From contig CAJXJN010000002.1 of assembly GCA_913055205.1 (NCBI GenBank), forward strand, positions 32,028 through 96,027: 64,000 bases of DNA, given 5' to 3'. Both the position numbers and the translations under genes were made by a program. The notes beneath the pieces are model-generated. The model was not told where the DNA came from. It made no database searches and was given only the letters and a program-made list of their open reading frames with translations. This document shows positions 25,638 to 33,379 of the stretch, in pieces. Origin of the DNA: an uncultured Sulfurovum sp. GTDB lineage: Bacteria > Campylobacterota > Campylobacteria > Campylobacterales > Sulfurovaceae. Within the stretch, counting starts at the first letter, position 1, and each line of letters starts with the position of its first letter.

Positions 25638-26369
25638 TCAATCTGTCAGATACTTGACTGACGCATACGTTCCTATCAGCTTTGAAATCGGATCCAATAC
25701 AGACATGACGTCATTTGATGCTACTTTAAACGTTTTCCATTTATTTGGCTGAACATAAATAATATCATTAGGCTTGATCACCATATTTGAAAGACTCATA
25801 CTGTTAAAACTCGTCATATCCACTTTTCTCATCGTCATTTGATTTTGTGCATTATGACTGATCACAATAATATTGTTACGAACAGCAGAGTTGGTAAAAT
25901 CCCCTGCAAAAGCAACTGCTTCGATGATCGTCAACTTCTCTTTGTCCAGCTTCACTACACCCGGTTTTTTCACTTCACCCAATACATAGATACGTTTGTT
26001 GATTACTTCAAGGTTTAGTGTAGGGTCTGTCAAATACATTTTGTATTTTCGTTCAAGAAGTTTTGCTGCTTGTGTTTGAGTGAGACCTGACAGTTTTACT
26101 CTATGGATCAATGGTAAAGAGATATACCCTCTGCTGTCTACCAAAATTCCTTTTTCTGTCATGCTTGTAGGTGCCAATTCCGGATACTTATAGACATTGA
26201 TCGCCAACCTGTCATGTGGAAGGATCTTATACTCGATCTTCTGATGTGGAACCGCTTTCTCTACTGCAGGTTCCTCTTGTGTTTGAAACAACTGATAGTC
26301 TGATTTACTGGCACATCCGCTTAAGAGGAATAATACCCCTGTCCATAGCATTATTTTCGTTCTTAACAT
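25638..26369 (-). CDS. wza: Polysaccharide export outer-membrane lipoprotein (Wza-like)
   Basis: A 243-residue lipoprotein with lipobox LLSGC (Cys about 19), a Poly_export domain (PHDRLAINVYKYPELAPTSM at about 51-70) and an SLBB domain (RIYVLGEVKKPGVVKLD at about 129-145). A hydrophobic C-terminal helix could form the outer-membrane pore as in Wza. Wza is about 380 residues with extra domains, so this is the short form. It couples to the Wzc-like kinase encoded nearby. Confidence 0.9.
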   Translation of the reverse strand: MLRTKIMLWTGVLFLLSGCASKSDYQLFQTQEEPAVEKAVPHQKIEYKILPHDRLAINVYKYPELAPTSMTEKGILVDSRGYISLPLIHRVKLSGLTQTQAAKLLERKYKMYLTDPTLNLEVINKRIYVLGEVKKPGVVKLDKEKLTIIEAVAFAGDFTNSAVRNNIIVISHNAQNQMTMRKVDMTSFNSMSLSNMVIKPNDIIYVQPNKWKTFKVASNDVMSVLDPISKLIGTYASVKYLTD

Positions 26370-26485
26370 TTCATCTCCCTTGTCCCTGATTTGTTCTTTA
26401 TATTATATCCCATCTTTATTAAAACACCCGGATAGATGTCTCATTGAATTTGATATTTCGGGTTCCATAATTGACATTCCGATTT

Positions 26486-26514
26486 CCGGGTGGACACAAG
26501 GGTCCACCCCTACG
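26486..26514. repeat. GC-rich palindrome, REP-like family (copy 9)
   Basis: Arms GGGTGGAC (26488-26495) and GTCCACCC (26502-26509), then CTACG. Faces copy 10 across 26 bases in the same head-to-head arrangement as copies 3 and 4. The outer flank CCGGAAATC-like sequence matches the flank of copy 4. Confidence 0.85.
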
Positions 26515-26540
26515 GGAAGGTTTTACATTGTTTGTTTGAT

Positions 26541-26572
26541 TGTAGGGGAGCACCCCCGTGTGCTCCCGCGGG
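26541..26572. repeat. GC-rich palindrome, REP-like family (copy 10)
   Basis: Arms GGGAGCAC (26546-26553) and GTGCTCCC (26560-26567), with TGTAGG at the left. An AT palindrome CATATTAAAATATG follows at about 26576-26590, the reverse of the one between copies 3 and 4. The 244-base gap between cpsB and wza otherwise holds nothing recognisable. Confidence 0.85.
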
Positions 26573-26613
26573 TTTCATATTAAAATATGGGACCCACATT
26601 ATTATTGCAGGTT

Positions 26614-27345
26614 TCACATATCATTCAGAATTTTGTTGTGTTTGAATATCCCGCTGTAAGCCTCTGAACAAAAGATTTCAGAAAGTGTATCCAGATGCCT
26701 CTTATGGTGCACATCAGAGCCTAAAAAGTCGATCATCCCCTCTTTGCTCAAAAGATCGGCATGGATCTTTGCCCCTTTCCCGTAATACCCTCCAAATGAG
26801 TTCAGATTCACCTGGAACAGCACACCCAGGTCTTTAAAGCGTTTGAACTCTTTTACCGGATCTTTAATGTAACGATACCGTTCCGGATGTGCCATAAGCG
26901 GTGTATAACCTGCAGCTGAGATCTCAAAGATCATCTCTTCAAGCTGTATAGGTTTGGAGATATAGGAGGTCTCAAACAGAAGATACCCTCCCTTAGCGCT
27001 CAAGATCTCCCCCTTATGGAGAAGATCATAAAAACCGTCATCCAGATAATACTCGGCCGCAGCCTCTATCTCTATGGCAAGACCTTCTTCTTTTGAAGCT
27101 TTACGCAAAGCCTGCAAGCCATCCCTGATAATCACCGGAGTGTTACGATACGCATCTGCCATGATATGCGGTGTAGTGATCACCTTCTCATAGCCCAAGT
27201 CCTCCATCCCTTTGAGAAGCATCAGACTCTCCTCCATACTTTTGGAGCCGTCATCGATCCCCGGTATCAGATGAGAATGCAGATCGACCTTCAGCAGAGG
27301 TCCTCTTTTCTCCTTTTTTCTCTTTTTAAAAAGAGAAAAAATCAT
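26614..27345 (-). CDS. CpsB/YwqE-type protein-tyrosine phosphatase (PHP domain)
   Basis: A 243-residue metal-dependent phosphatase of the PHP fold that dephosphorylates the tyrosine kinase of capsule systems. DLHSHLIPGIDDGSKSMEESL (about 21-41) carries the first metal ligands. TTPHIMADAYRNTP (about 58-71), MAHPERY (about 156-162) and the final GSDVHHKRHL (about 212-221) complete the set. ATGA overlap with the wzc-like gene, so the kinase and phosphatase are made together. Confidence 0.93.
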   Translation of the reverse strand: MIFSLFKKRKKEKRGPLLKVDLHSHLIPGIDDGSKSMEESLMLLKGMEDLGYEKVITTPHIMADAYRNTPVIIRDGLQALRKASKEEGLAIEIEAAAEYYLDDGFYDLLHKGEILSAKGGYLLFETSYISKPIQLEEMIFEISAAGYTPLMAHPERYRYIKDPVKEFKRFKDLGVLFQVNLNSFGGYYGKGAKIHADLLSKEGMIDFLGSDVHHKRHLDTLSEIFCSEAYSGIFKHNKILNDM

Positions 27346-29657
27346 TTTTGATCTTCCTCGTAGTAACCATAGCCGTAACCGTAGCCGTAACCGTAACCGT
27401 AGCCGTAACCATTTTTACCCATTTTGACATCATTCAGCAAAATACCGAAACCGCTGATCTCCTCTTTGGAGAGTTTTTCTATATTACGTAAAAAATCTTT
27501 TTTTGAATAGTCTGCTCTCAATACATAAATACTGGTATCTGCAAAATGCATCAGCGTTCTTGCATCTGTCACCAGGCCGATCGGCGGGGTATCCAGGATG
27601 ATCACATCATACACTTCTCTTAACTTTTCCAGTACCTTTTCCATCAGTTCACTCTGTATCAGTTCACTCGGATTCGGCGGCACCGGTCCCGAAGCGATGA
27701 TATCCAGATTTTCATACTCGGTATGCTGGATCACATCCCCCAAACCTGTACGTCCTGACAACAAGGTACTCATACCTTTTGTATTTTGGAGTCCGAATTT
27801 CTGATGCAAAGTCGGTTTTCGCATATCAAGGTTCAGTATGATGGTTTTCTTTTCTGCCATACTCATGATCCCACCCAGGTTAATACAGATCGTTGTCTTC
27901 CCTTCACCACCAATGGTCGAAGTGATCGCGATCACATGGGCACTCTTGCCTTTTGCCATGAACTGCAGGTTGGTCCTGAGGTTTCTGAAAGATTCTGCTA
28001 TGGCGGACTTCGGGGACAAAAAGACTTTGATCTTCTCCTGACCCTCTTTGATATTCGGGATCAGACCAAGCAGAGGGACATGGGTTCCCTGCACAACATC
28101 CTCTTCGGTTTTGATGCGGTCATCCAAAAATGCCCTCAGAAAAGCCAGTGCGATCCCAAGGATCAACCCCAGGATCAATCCTACCAATACGATCAGTTTT
28201 CTCTTAGGCTTGATCGGAATTTCAGGGGTAAGCGCTCTGTCGATGATTCTGTTCTTACTGACCGTAGAAGCTTTGATGATCGCTGTTTCAGAGCGTTTCT
28301 CCAGCAAATAAGAGTAGATCTTCTCATTGACTGCAAATTTACGCTGCAGCTGACCGTACATTCGCTCATCTGCAGGAAGCTTGTTCAGAAGTTTCTGCTG
28401 ATGGGCGATCGATTTTTCGATCAGAACTTTTCTCTCAGTGATACTTTTTTTCAAATTTTTGATCGTGACCACAATGATCTTCTTGAGCTGTATGATCTTC
28501 TTTCTGAGTTTAGCCACTTCCGGGTACATCTCTGTATAGTCTTCACGCAGGATCTTCTTTTTGATGATGGCATCCTGAAGATCTTTGATCTTCTGTGAGA
28601 GAGAGGACTGTTCCATATCGAGTCCCCCGATGGAGATCGTCTCAAGGTTCTTACCTGACTTCACCTGCTTATAAAGGGTGTTTAACATCTCTTGTTTAAT
28701 GGATATTCCTGCAAGCTGCGTTTCATATTCACTCATCTGCCGGATGATATTTTCTGCTTTGGAGCTTAGACTTACGGTATTGGACGTTTTCTTGAACTCT
28801 TCAAGTTTAATGGCGGAGCTTTTAAGATTTTCCGTGATCAGTTTCAACTGTTTATCTATAAAATCGAGTTTACGTGTTGCTTCTTTGGTTTTTTTCTCTA
28901 TATTCTGCTCTATGTAAGCCGCAGAGAGCGCATTGGCAAACTCCTGTGCACGCAGGGCAACATTGTCCTCATAGGAGATCTCCAGGATGGTCGAGTATTT
29001 GGATGTCTGGTTCACGCTGACCCCTTTTTGGACCAGACTTGCCACCTTCGCAGGATCGATGATCACAAAACGGTACTCGGCATCCGCCGTTTTCTTTGTT
29101 CTGACGATATTCAGATGAAAATGCTCCGTCACGATCTCTTTTCCGTAAAAGTGTATTTTATCATAGCTCCAGACGGTACCGTCATCTGCTTTGGCTTCCT
29201 TCACTACCAGACGGTAACGTTTTTCATCCACCGGAATGAAGTCAAACGAGACCCCATACCCTTTCAGCATTCCCACTTCAAAGGGAGCATCCTTGTAGAG
29301 TTCGATCTCTTTAAATTTTCTGGTCGTATAATACTTATGGGAAAAATCTACTTTTTTCAGTGCCTTTTCGGTCAAAAATCTCGATTTTATGATCTCTTTT
29401 TCGGTATCCGCATTCATCGTCCCGGGGTCCATCGCCATCGCCAACATATCCTGTGAGCGGTATCCACGTTGTCCCAGACCTACCTCAACAGTGGCAGAAG
29501 CCCTGTAGACATTAGGTTTAAAATAGGCATAAAAACTACTGGCAAGTGTAAATAAAACGACTAAAGAGAGGATCATATACCGATACCGGTAAATGGTCCT
29601 AAAGACCTCTTTAATATCTATTTCATCTTCATCTGTCTGTATGTTATGTGTATTCAT
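27342..29657 (-). CDS. wzc: Polysaccharide co-polymerase / BY-kinase (Wzc-like) with Gly-Tyr repeat tail
   Basis: A 771-residue inner-membrane protein controlling chain length and export. It has a Wzz domain with helices near 30-50 and 490-510, long coiled-coil periplasmic segments (about 230-460), then a cytoplasmic BY-kinase with Walker A STIGGEGKTTICINLGG (about 575-591), Walker A' LNLDMRKPTLH and Walker B VIILDTPP. The C-terminus is seven Gly-Tyr units plus Tyr-Glu-Glu-Asp, the autophosphorylated tyrosine cluster. I chose the ATG at 29657 because AAGGA precedes it. An ATG 7 codons upstream lacks a ribosome site. Confidence 0.93.
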   Translation of the reverse strand: MNTHNIQTDEDEIDIKEVFRTIYRYRYMILSLVVLFTLASSFYAYFKPNVYRASATVEVGLGQRGYRSQDMLAMAMDPGTMNADTEKEIIKSRFLTEKALKKVDFSHKYYTTRKFKEIELYKDAPFEVGMLKGYGVSFDFIPVDEKRYRLVVKEAKADDGTVWSYDKIHFYGKEIVTEHFHLNIVRTKKTADAEYRFVIIDPAKVASLVQKGVSVNQTSKYSTILEISYEDNVALRAQEFANALSAAYIEQNIEKKTKEATRKLDFIDKQLKLITENLKSSAIKLEEFKKTSNTVSLSSKAENIIRQMSEYETQLAGISIKQEMLNTLYKQVKSGKNLETISIGGLDMEQSSLSQKIKDLQDAIIKKKILREDYTEMYPEVAKLRKKIIQLKKIIVVTIKNLKKSITERKVLIEKSIAHQQKLLNKLPADERMYGQLQRKFAVNEKIYSYLLEKRSETAIIKASTVSKNRIIDRALTPEIPIKPKRKLIVLVGLILGLILGIALAFLRAFLDDRIKTEEDVVQGTHVPLLGLIPNIKEGQEKIKVFLSPKSAIAESFRNLRTNLQFMAKGKSAHVIAITSTIGGEGKTTICINLGGIMSMAEKKTIILNLDMRKPTLHQKFGLQNTKGMSTLLSGRTGLGDVIQHTEYENLDIIASGPVPPNPSELIQSELMEKVLEKLREVYDVIILDTPPIGLVTDARTLMHFADTSIYVLRADYSKKDFLRNIEKLSKEEISGFGILLNDVKMGKNGYGYGYGYGYGYGYGYYEEDQK
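27365..27412 (-). repeat. Hexanucleotide (GG[T/C]TA[C/T]) repeat encoding the Gly-Tyr tail
   Basis: About seven to eight six-base units GGTTAC/GGCTAC, read on the minus strand at the end of the wzc-like gene. Copy-number change keeps the reading frame and alters the number of tyrosines. Confidence 0.85.
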
Positions 29658-29732
29658 TTTTTTCCTTGGAAATGCCATTCTAAAATTATGGTGTATTATA
29701 TCAAAAAAGTTTTATTTAAGGTTGGCAGAGAG

Positions 29733-29764
29733 AAAAGGAAGCCTGATCCCTCCTCTGTGCTTCC
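29733..29764 (-). terminator. Possible terminator after the outer-membrane beta-barrel gene
   Basis: On the minus strand GGAAGC, a 16-base loop, GCTTCC, then TTTTC. The stem is only 6 bp with a large loop, so it is a weak candidate. It lies 14 bases past the stop. Confidence 0.35.
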
Positions 29765-29777
29765 CGGGGAGAGAAGA

Positions 29778-30437
29778 CTAAAAGTTGTAGATCATACCAG
29801 CGGTCACGGCATCCATACTGAGTTCAGTATAGCTTGCCTGATCATAAGAGTAAAGTCGAGAATTGATATCTCCGTCAAGCATCAAACTCGTATAGTCAAC
29901 AAAGAGTGAAAGATCTTCTGTCATCATATAACTTAGACCAAAGCCCCACTGAAATCCACTCTCATCCAAAATGCCGACACCCGGTGTTGCAGCCATTGTA
30001 CCACTCTCTTCACCATCAACCTGAACCAAACCATATCCTAAAAGGCCATAAACCTCAAATGCCTCAGTTACAGGGTACTGCGGTTTTAAGAAAAGACTGT
30101 AGCTTGTAACATCAGCATAATCTTCATAAGAGACACTTTTAGAGATACGCCCTTCTACAGCAAGGTATTCATTGAACTCATAACCAAGTACAGCAGTGAC
30201 ATTCACTGTCTCATCTTGAGTTTTGGAAGTATCATCCCACCATCCGGAGTCAGTTGAGTATGTTCTGTTATACGCAACTCCTATCCCTGCATAGATCCCG
30301 CTTAATTCCGGTTCATCTATCACTATCGGTACAACTACTGCCGGTTCTACCTCTTTTGTTTTTGCCATATCTCCACCGGCAAACACCAAACTGCTCATTA
30401 CCACTACAGAACTTACTGCAAGTACTACCTTTTTCAT
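29778..30437 (-). CDS. Outer-membrane beta-barrel protein (OmpA/OmpX-like barrel)
   Basis: A 219-residue protein with a signal peptide (about 1-20, ending VFAGG), a short Pro/Val/Glu-rich linker and an eight-strand barrel (about 45-219). The strands show aromatic girdles such as GIYAGIGVAYNR and GFGLSYMMTEDLSLFVDYTSL, and it ends in the terminal Phe needed for BAM recognition (MIYNF). There is no peptidoglycan-binding domain. Probably a small surface protein of the porin-family/Opa-like superfamily. Its link to polysaccharide export is only positional. Confidence 0.8.
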   Translation of the reverse strand: MKKVVLAVSSVVVMSSLVFAGGDMAKTKEVEPAVVVPIVIDEPELSGIYAGIGVAYNRTYSTDSGWWDDTSKTQDETVNVTAVLGYEFNEYLAVEGRISKSVSYEDYADVTSYSLFLKPQYPVTEAFEVYGLLGYGLVQVDGEESGTMAATPGVGILDESGFQWGFGLSYMMTEDLSLFVDYTSLMLDGDINSRLYSYDQASYTELSMDAVTAGMIYNF

Positions 30438-30581
30438 AATATCCCCTTGTCTTTTATATTGTGCACTATTGTAACATTTTTATCTTAAATAATATTAGAA
30501 AAGAGGAATAATCTCATTCTCAACGATCAACTTCTGAACCTGATACTTCTCACTTAGAACGAAATCACGCTATAATAATCT

Positions 30582-30674
30582 ATGTCAAATACTGAACGAT
30601 CCACTATCACCTATTCACTATCACCGGAATTGATCTCAGAGGAGATCAGGTTCCTCATCGCCTGCTATCACTAA
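30582..30674 (+). pseudogene. Truncated tandem duplicate of the next gene's 5' end
   Basis: A 30-codon ORF whose DNA aligns over about 90 bases, at roughly 75-80% identity by eye, with the start of the nucleotidyltransferase gene at 30710. Both copies have a TATAAT box 5-6 bases before the ATG, a CACTATC array, an inverted repeat (30626-30654) and the stretch EIRFLIAC (EIRFLLAC in the full gene). The copy then stops at TAA. It is a relic or a leader ORF formed by local duplication. Confidence 0.6.
30601..30654 (+). repeat. CACTATC array with adjoining inverted repeat (duplicate copy)
   Basis: Degenerate heptamer array at 30601-30624 followed by GGAATTGATCTC (30626-30637), AGAG, GAGATCAGGTTCC (30642-30654), an imperfect fold-back. 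Same order and polarity as the array at 30722-30783. Confidence 0.7.
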
Positions 30675-30694
30675 TCCTATCACTATCACTATCT
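30664..30694 (+). repeat. CACTATC-type array between the duplicates
   Basis: CTATCACTA ATC CTATCAC TATCACTATC with mixed six- and seven-base spacing, just upstream of the -10 box at 30698. Confidence 0.6.
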
Positions 30695-30697
30695 TGC

Positions 30698-30703
30698 TAT
30701 AAT
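30698..30703 (+). promoter_or_regulatory. Candidate -10 box of the nucleotidyltransferase gene
   Basis: TATAAT six bases before the ATG at 30710. The same box occurs at 30571-30576 in the duplicated copy. Use of this box with the 30710 start would give a leaderless mRNA. Confidence 0.4.
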
Positions 30704-30709
30704 ACCCCC

Positions 30710-32050
30710 ATGCCAAATAGTCAACTATCCACTATCCACTATCCACTATCACAGGAACCGATCTCGATGGAGATTCGGTTCCTCCTCGCCTGCTGCCAGA
30801 CAGATCCATCTGTAGATGACATAGAGTTCATCCGGACTTACCTCTCAACACCTTCACTATCACTTCTGGCACTAAATGCCGATACCCCCATCGTTAAAAC
30901 GAAAGAGGGGTGCTCCACTATCACTACCACGGCGTCCCGCCATGGCGTTCTACCACTAGTCTACAAAACCCTGAAAAACCTCCAACCCGTCATCTCCAAC
31001 CCGATCGAAGATCCAGATACCGGATCCACAGATTCACAAACCGACAACACTATCACTATCCACCATCACTATCACTCCTTGGTAACTGAGCTAAAAGCAC
31101 ATTACCAAGCAATTGCCCACCGCAATATGTTAATGTCAGCAGAATTAATAAAAATCCTAAACCTGCTCAGAGAGAACCATATTGAAGCCCTGGCATTCAA
31201 AGGCCCTACCCTGGCACAGATAGCTTATGGGAATATTACACTGCGGCAGTTTGGTGATCTGGATATTTTGGTGGATGAAAAGGATGCATACAAAGCTGGG
31301 AAACTTATGTCCAAAAATGGTCATACAAGTATTTTTCCGCTAAATATACTTTCAAATAAGATTTGTCTACATACTGCAAAAGAATTTAGCTTCATAAGTG
31401 TACCAGGCAGTGTTCACACCGAATTGCATTGGCGGTTGTTCGAGAAGAAGTACAACATTTCCCTGTTCTCCTATGCCGTAGAGCAAAAATGCCAGTCTGT
31501 CAGAATCAATGGTCAAGAGATAAGCACCCTGCAAAATGAACTGCTGCTGGTCTATCTCTGCCTGCACGGTGCCAAACATGCCTTCGAGCGCATTGAGTGG
31601 ATCTGCGATATCGACCGCCTCATCCGTGTCAGCGAAGTGGACTGGGGCTCTGCCGTCTCCCTCGCGGAACAGTCCCATTCAAAGCGTTCGTTCTATCTGG
31701 GGCTTTCGCTGGTGCACGCTCTCTTTCATACGACCCTCCCCGCAACCCTCATGCCATCGATACAGAACGAAGCAATCCAGACTCTGCACACCATGACCCT
31801 GGCACAGATGACGAACAAAAAAGCGGAGAGAAGCGATTTCGAGAAGAACAGAGAAACCTTCGCGTATCAGTCCAAGCTCTTTGATACCAAATGCGATATG
31901 CTCCGTTTTCGGCTCTCCACGTTTTTCAAGATCTCCACCAATGACTGCCAAACCTTCAAATTACCTAAACAATTAAAGCTTCTTTACCTCATACTCCGAC
32001 CGATCAGACTTGCAAGCAGTTACATCGATCGCCTTTTTCATAGCACTTAA
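30710..32050 (+). CDS. Nucleotidyltransferase-fold protein (NTP_transf_5-like) with heptamer-repeat insertions
   Basis: A 446-residue protein with the uncharacterised nucleotidyltransferase pattern of the NTP_transf_5 family: FKGPTLAQIAYGNITLRQFGDLDILVDEKD (in pieces about 163-192; the G-D-x-D-I-L-V metal motif is clear), then TELHWRLFEKKYN and CLHGAKHAFERIEWICDIDRLI. Such genes often sit in glycan loci, but the substrate is unknown. Heptamer arrays encode residues about 4-15, 69-74 and 113-123. The likely original start is the ATG at 30767 (MEIRFLLACC), with AGGAA 10 bases before it. That ATG lies in the loop of an inverted repeat. It is the only plus-strand gene in this half. Confidence 0.8.
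   Translation: MPNSQLSTIHYPLSQEPISMEIRFLLACCQTDPSVDDIEFIRTYLSTPSLSLLALNADTPIVKTKEGCSTITTTASRHGVLPLVYKTLKNLQPVISNPIEDPDTGSTDSQTDNTITIHHHYHSLVTELKAHYQAIAHRNMLMSAELIKILNLLRENHIEALAFKGPTLAQIAYGNITLRQFGDLDILVDEKDAYKAGKLMSKNGHTSIFPLNILSNKICLHTAKEFSFISVPGSVHTELHWRLFEKKYNISLFSYAVEQKCQSVRINGQEISTLQNELLLVYLCLHGAKHAFERIEWICDIDRLIRVSEVDWGSAVSLAEQSHSKRSFYLGLSLVHALFHTTLPATLMPSIQNEAIQTLHTMTLAQMTNKKAERSDFEKNRETFAYQSKLFDTKCDMLRFRLSTFFKISTNDCQTFKLPKQLKLLYLILRPIRLASSYIDRLFHST
30722..30783 (+). repeat. CTATCCA heptamer array with 13-bp fold-back
   Basis: Four units (30722-30752) directly followed by AGGAACCGATCTC (30753-30765), loop GATG, and GAGATTCGGTTCCT (30770-30783). The arms match except for one extra A. 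The right arm is the native coding start of the gene. Confidence 0.85.
30914..30945 (+). repeat. CACTATC array with fold-back inside the nucleotidyltransferase gene
   Basis: Array 30914-30930, then CCACGGCG (30927-30934), loop TCC, CGCCATGG (30938-30945). One mismatch in 8 bp. Confidence 0.65.
31046..31109 (+). repeat. CACTATC array with 8-bp inverted repeat inside the nucleotidyltransferase gene
   Basis: Array 31046-31077 encoding a Thr-Ile-Thr-Ile-His-His-His-Tyr-His stretch. It is followed by CTTGGTAA (31078-31085), 16 bases, and TTACCAAG (31102-31109). Confidence 0.7.
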
Positions 32051-32087
32051 CAATTTACATGTTATCATCACAACACACTATTACTCT

Positions 32088-32834
32088 TTATCGACGAAAA
32101 AACTGTGGTACTTTCGAGACATTCTTTACAAATAGACTACCTATATGCCCTACTCCATTATTCTTCATAGCTTTGAGGTCTTCTCTGCTTTTCTGTATAA
32201 GGTTTTTCAGACTTTTATTGCTCGCTCCCCCTATACGCATCTTCACTAAAACTTCAGGGATGTAATGTGTACTGATCTTCTCCCATCCCAAAAATCGCAA
32301 AATACTGTCATAGTCTGCTGCTATTTTAAAACTTATATCAAAAGCCCCATACTTTTCATACACTTCACGTTTCACATAGAATGTAGGGTGTGGCGGCATC
32401 CAGCCCCTTTTTAGTTTTTTATAGGTAAACTGTCCACTTTTCCAGTAACGAACTACTTTACTGGTATCTTCCTTGGTTACATACGTCAGATCACCATAAA
32501 TACTCTCTGTACCATTGGTTTTAAAAGCTTCAGCTATCTTGACCACGACATTTTCATCTTCAAAGAGGTCATCAGAATGCAAAAACCCGACCACCTCACC
32601 CGTCGCTAATGCTACCCCTTTGTTCAACCCATCATAAATACCCTTATCCGGCTCAGAGACAAATGTTGTTATTTTATCAGCATATCTTTGTATGATATCC
32701 ACCGTACCATCAGTTGAAGCACCATCAACTACAATGTATTCAATGTTGTCATAGGTTTGTGAAAGAACAGACTCTATCGCTTCAGATATGGTTTCTTTAT
32801 TGTTGTATACAGATGTTATGATGGATATTTTCAT
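32088..32834 (-). CDS. Family 2 glycosyltransferase (WcaE-like)
   Basis: A 248-residue GT-A enzyme. SIITSVYNNKETISEAIES (about 4-22), VDGASTDGTVDI (about 36-47) and the metal-binding FLHSDD (about 84-89) are GT2 motifs. EPDKGIYDGLNKG and PPHPTFYVKREVYEKYGAFD resemble WcaE/WcaA-type transferases. No membrane helices. It should add one sugar to the lipid-linked repeat unit on the cytoplasmic face. Donor and acceptor are unknown. Overlaps the acetyltransferase gene by 4 bases. Confidence 0.88.
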   Translation of the reverse strand: MKISIITSVYNNKETISEAIESVLSQTYDNIEYIVVDGASTDGTVDIIQRYADKITTFVSEPDKGIYDGLNKGVALATGEVVGFLHSDDLFEDENVVVKIAEAFKTNGTESIYGDLTYVTKEDTSKVVRYWKSGQFTYKKLKRGWMPPHPTFYVKREVYEKYGAFDISFKIAADYDSILRFLGWEKISTHYIPEVLVKMRIGGASNKSLKNLIQKSREDLKAMKNNGVGHIGSLFVKNVSKVPQFFRR

Positions 32835-33379
32835 GCGATAACTCTTTTTCTCTTTTTAATAGCTGGATTGCCTTGATAAATACTATAAGCCTCAAGATCT
32901 TTGGTTGCAGTCGAGCCAACAGCAAGCACACTGTGGCTGCGGCAGATTACGCCGGGGCAGATAGTCGCTTTGGCACCTATCCACACACCATCTTCCAATA
33001 TGATCTCACCTAGTATCAGATCAAACGATTCTTTTTTATAGTCATGACTGCCCGTCAAAAGATATGCTCCTTGAGACAGTACAACATTATTCCCTATCTT
33101 TATCATTGTCAGATTGTCAATCCAAACACCCTCACCTATCCAGACATGAGAAGCGATCTCTAAGAACCAAGGATACTTAATATTGACATCAGGCTTGATA
33201 ACCACACCTTTTCCAACCCTTGCACCGAATACTTGCAATAACTTTACCTTAACAGCTGAAGGAAACGGAAACAAGGTTTTAAAAATAAGTATATTAATGA
33301 AATACCAAAGTATCTTCTTTACGGTATTCCCAGGATTATACCAGTTGTTGTTGTATTTACTTAAATCAACGTACAGCAT
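32831..33379 (-). CDS. Hexapeptide-repeat acetyltransferase (WcaF-like)
   Basis: A 182-residue left-handed beta-helix acyltransferase. WYNPGN at about 13-18, FGARVGKGVVIKPDVNIKYPW (about 51-71) and LLTGSHDYKKESFDL (about 107-121), with the catalytic His in GSHD, match WcaF, which O-acetylates a sugar of colanic acid. Here it probably decorates the repeat unit. Gene context is between two GT2 genes. Confidence 0.88.
   Translation of the reverse strand: MLYVDLSKYNNNWYNPGNTVKKILWYFINILIFKTLFPFPSAVKVKLLQVFGARVGKGVVIKPDVNIKYPWFLEIASHVWIGEGVWIDNLTMIKIGNNVVLSQGAYLLTGSHDYKKESFDLILGEIILEDGVWIGAKATICPGVICRSHSVLAVGSTATKDLEAYSIYQGNPAIKKRKRVIA

Noticed and set aside
27786-28598. Long plus-strand ORF opposite wzc
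   Set aside because: Antisense shadow of a well-supported gene. Composition is not protein-like and there is no ribosome site.
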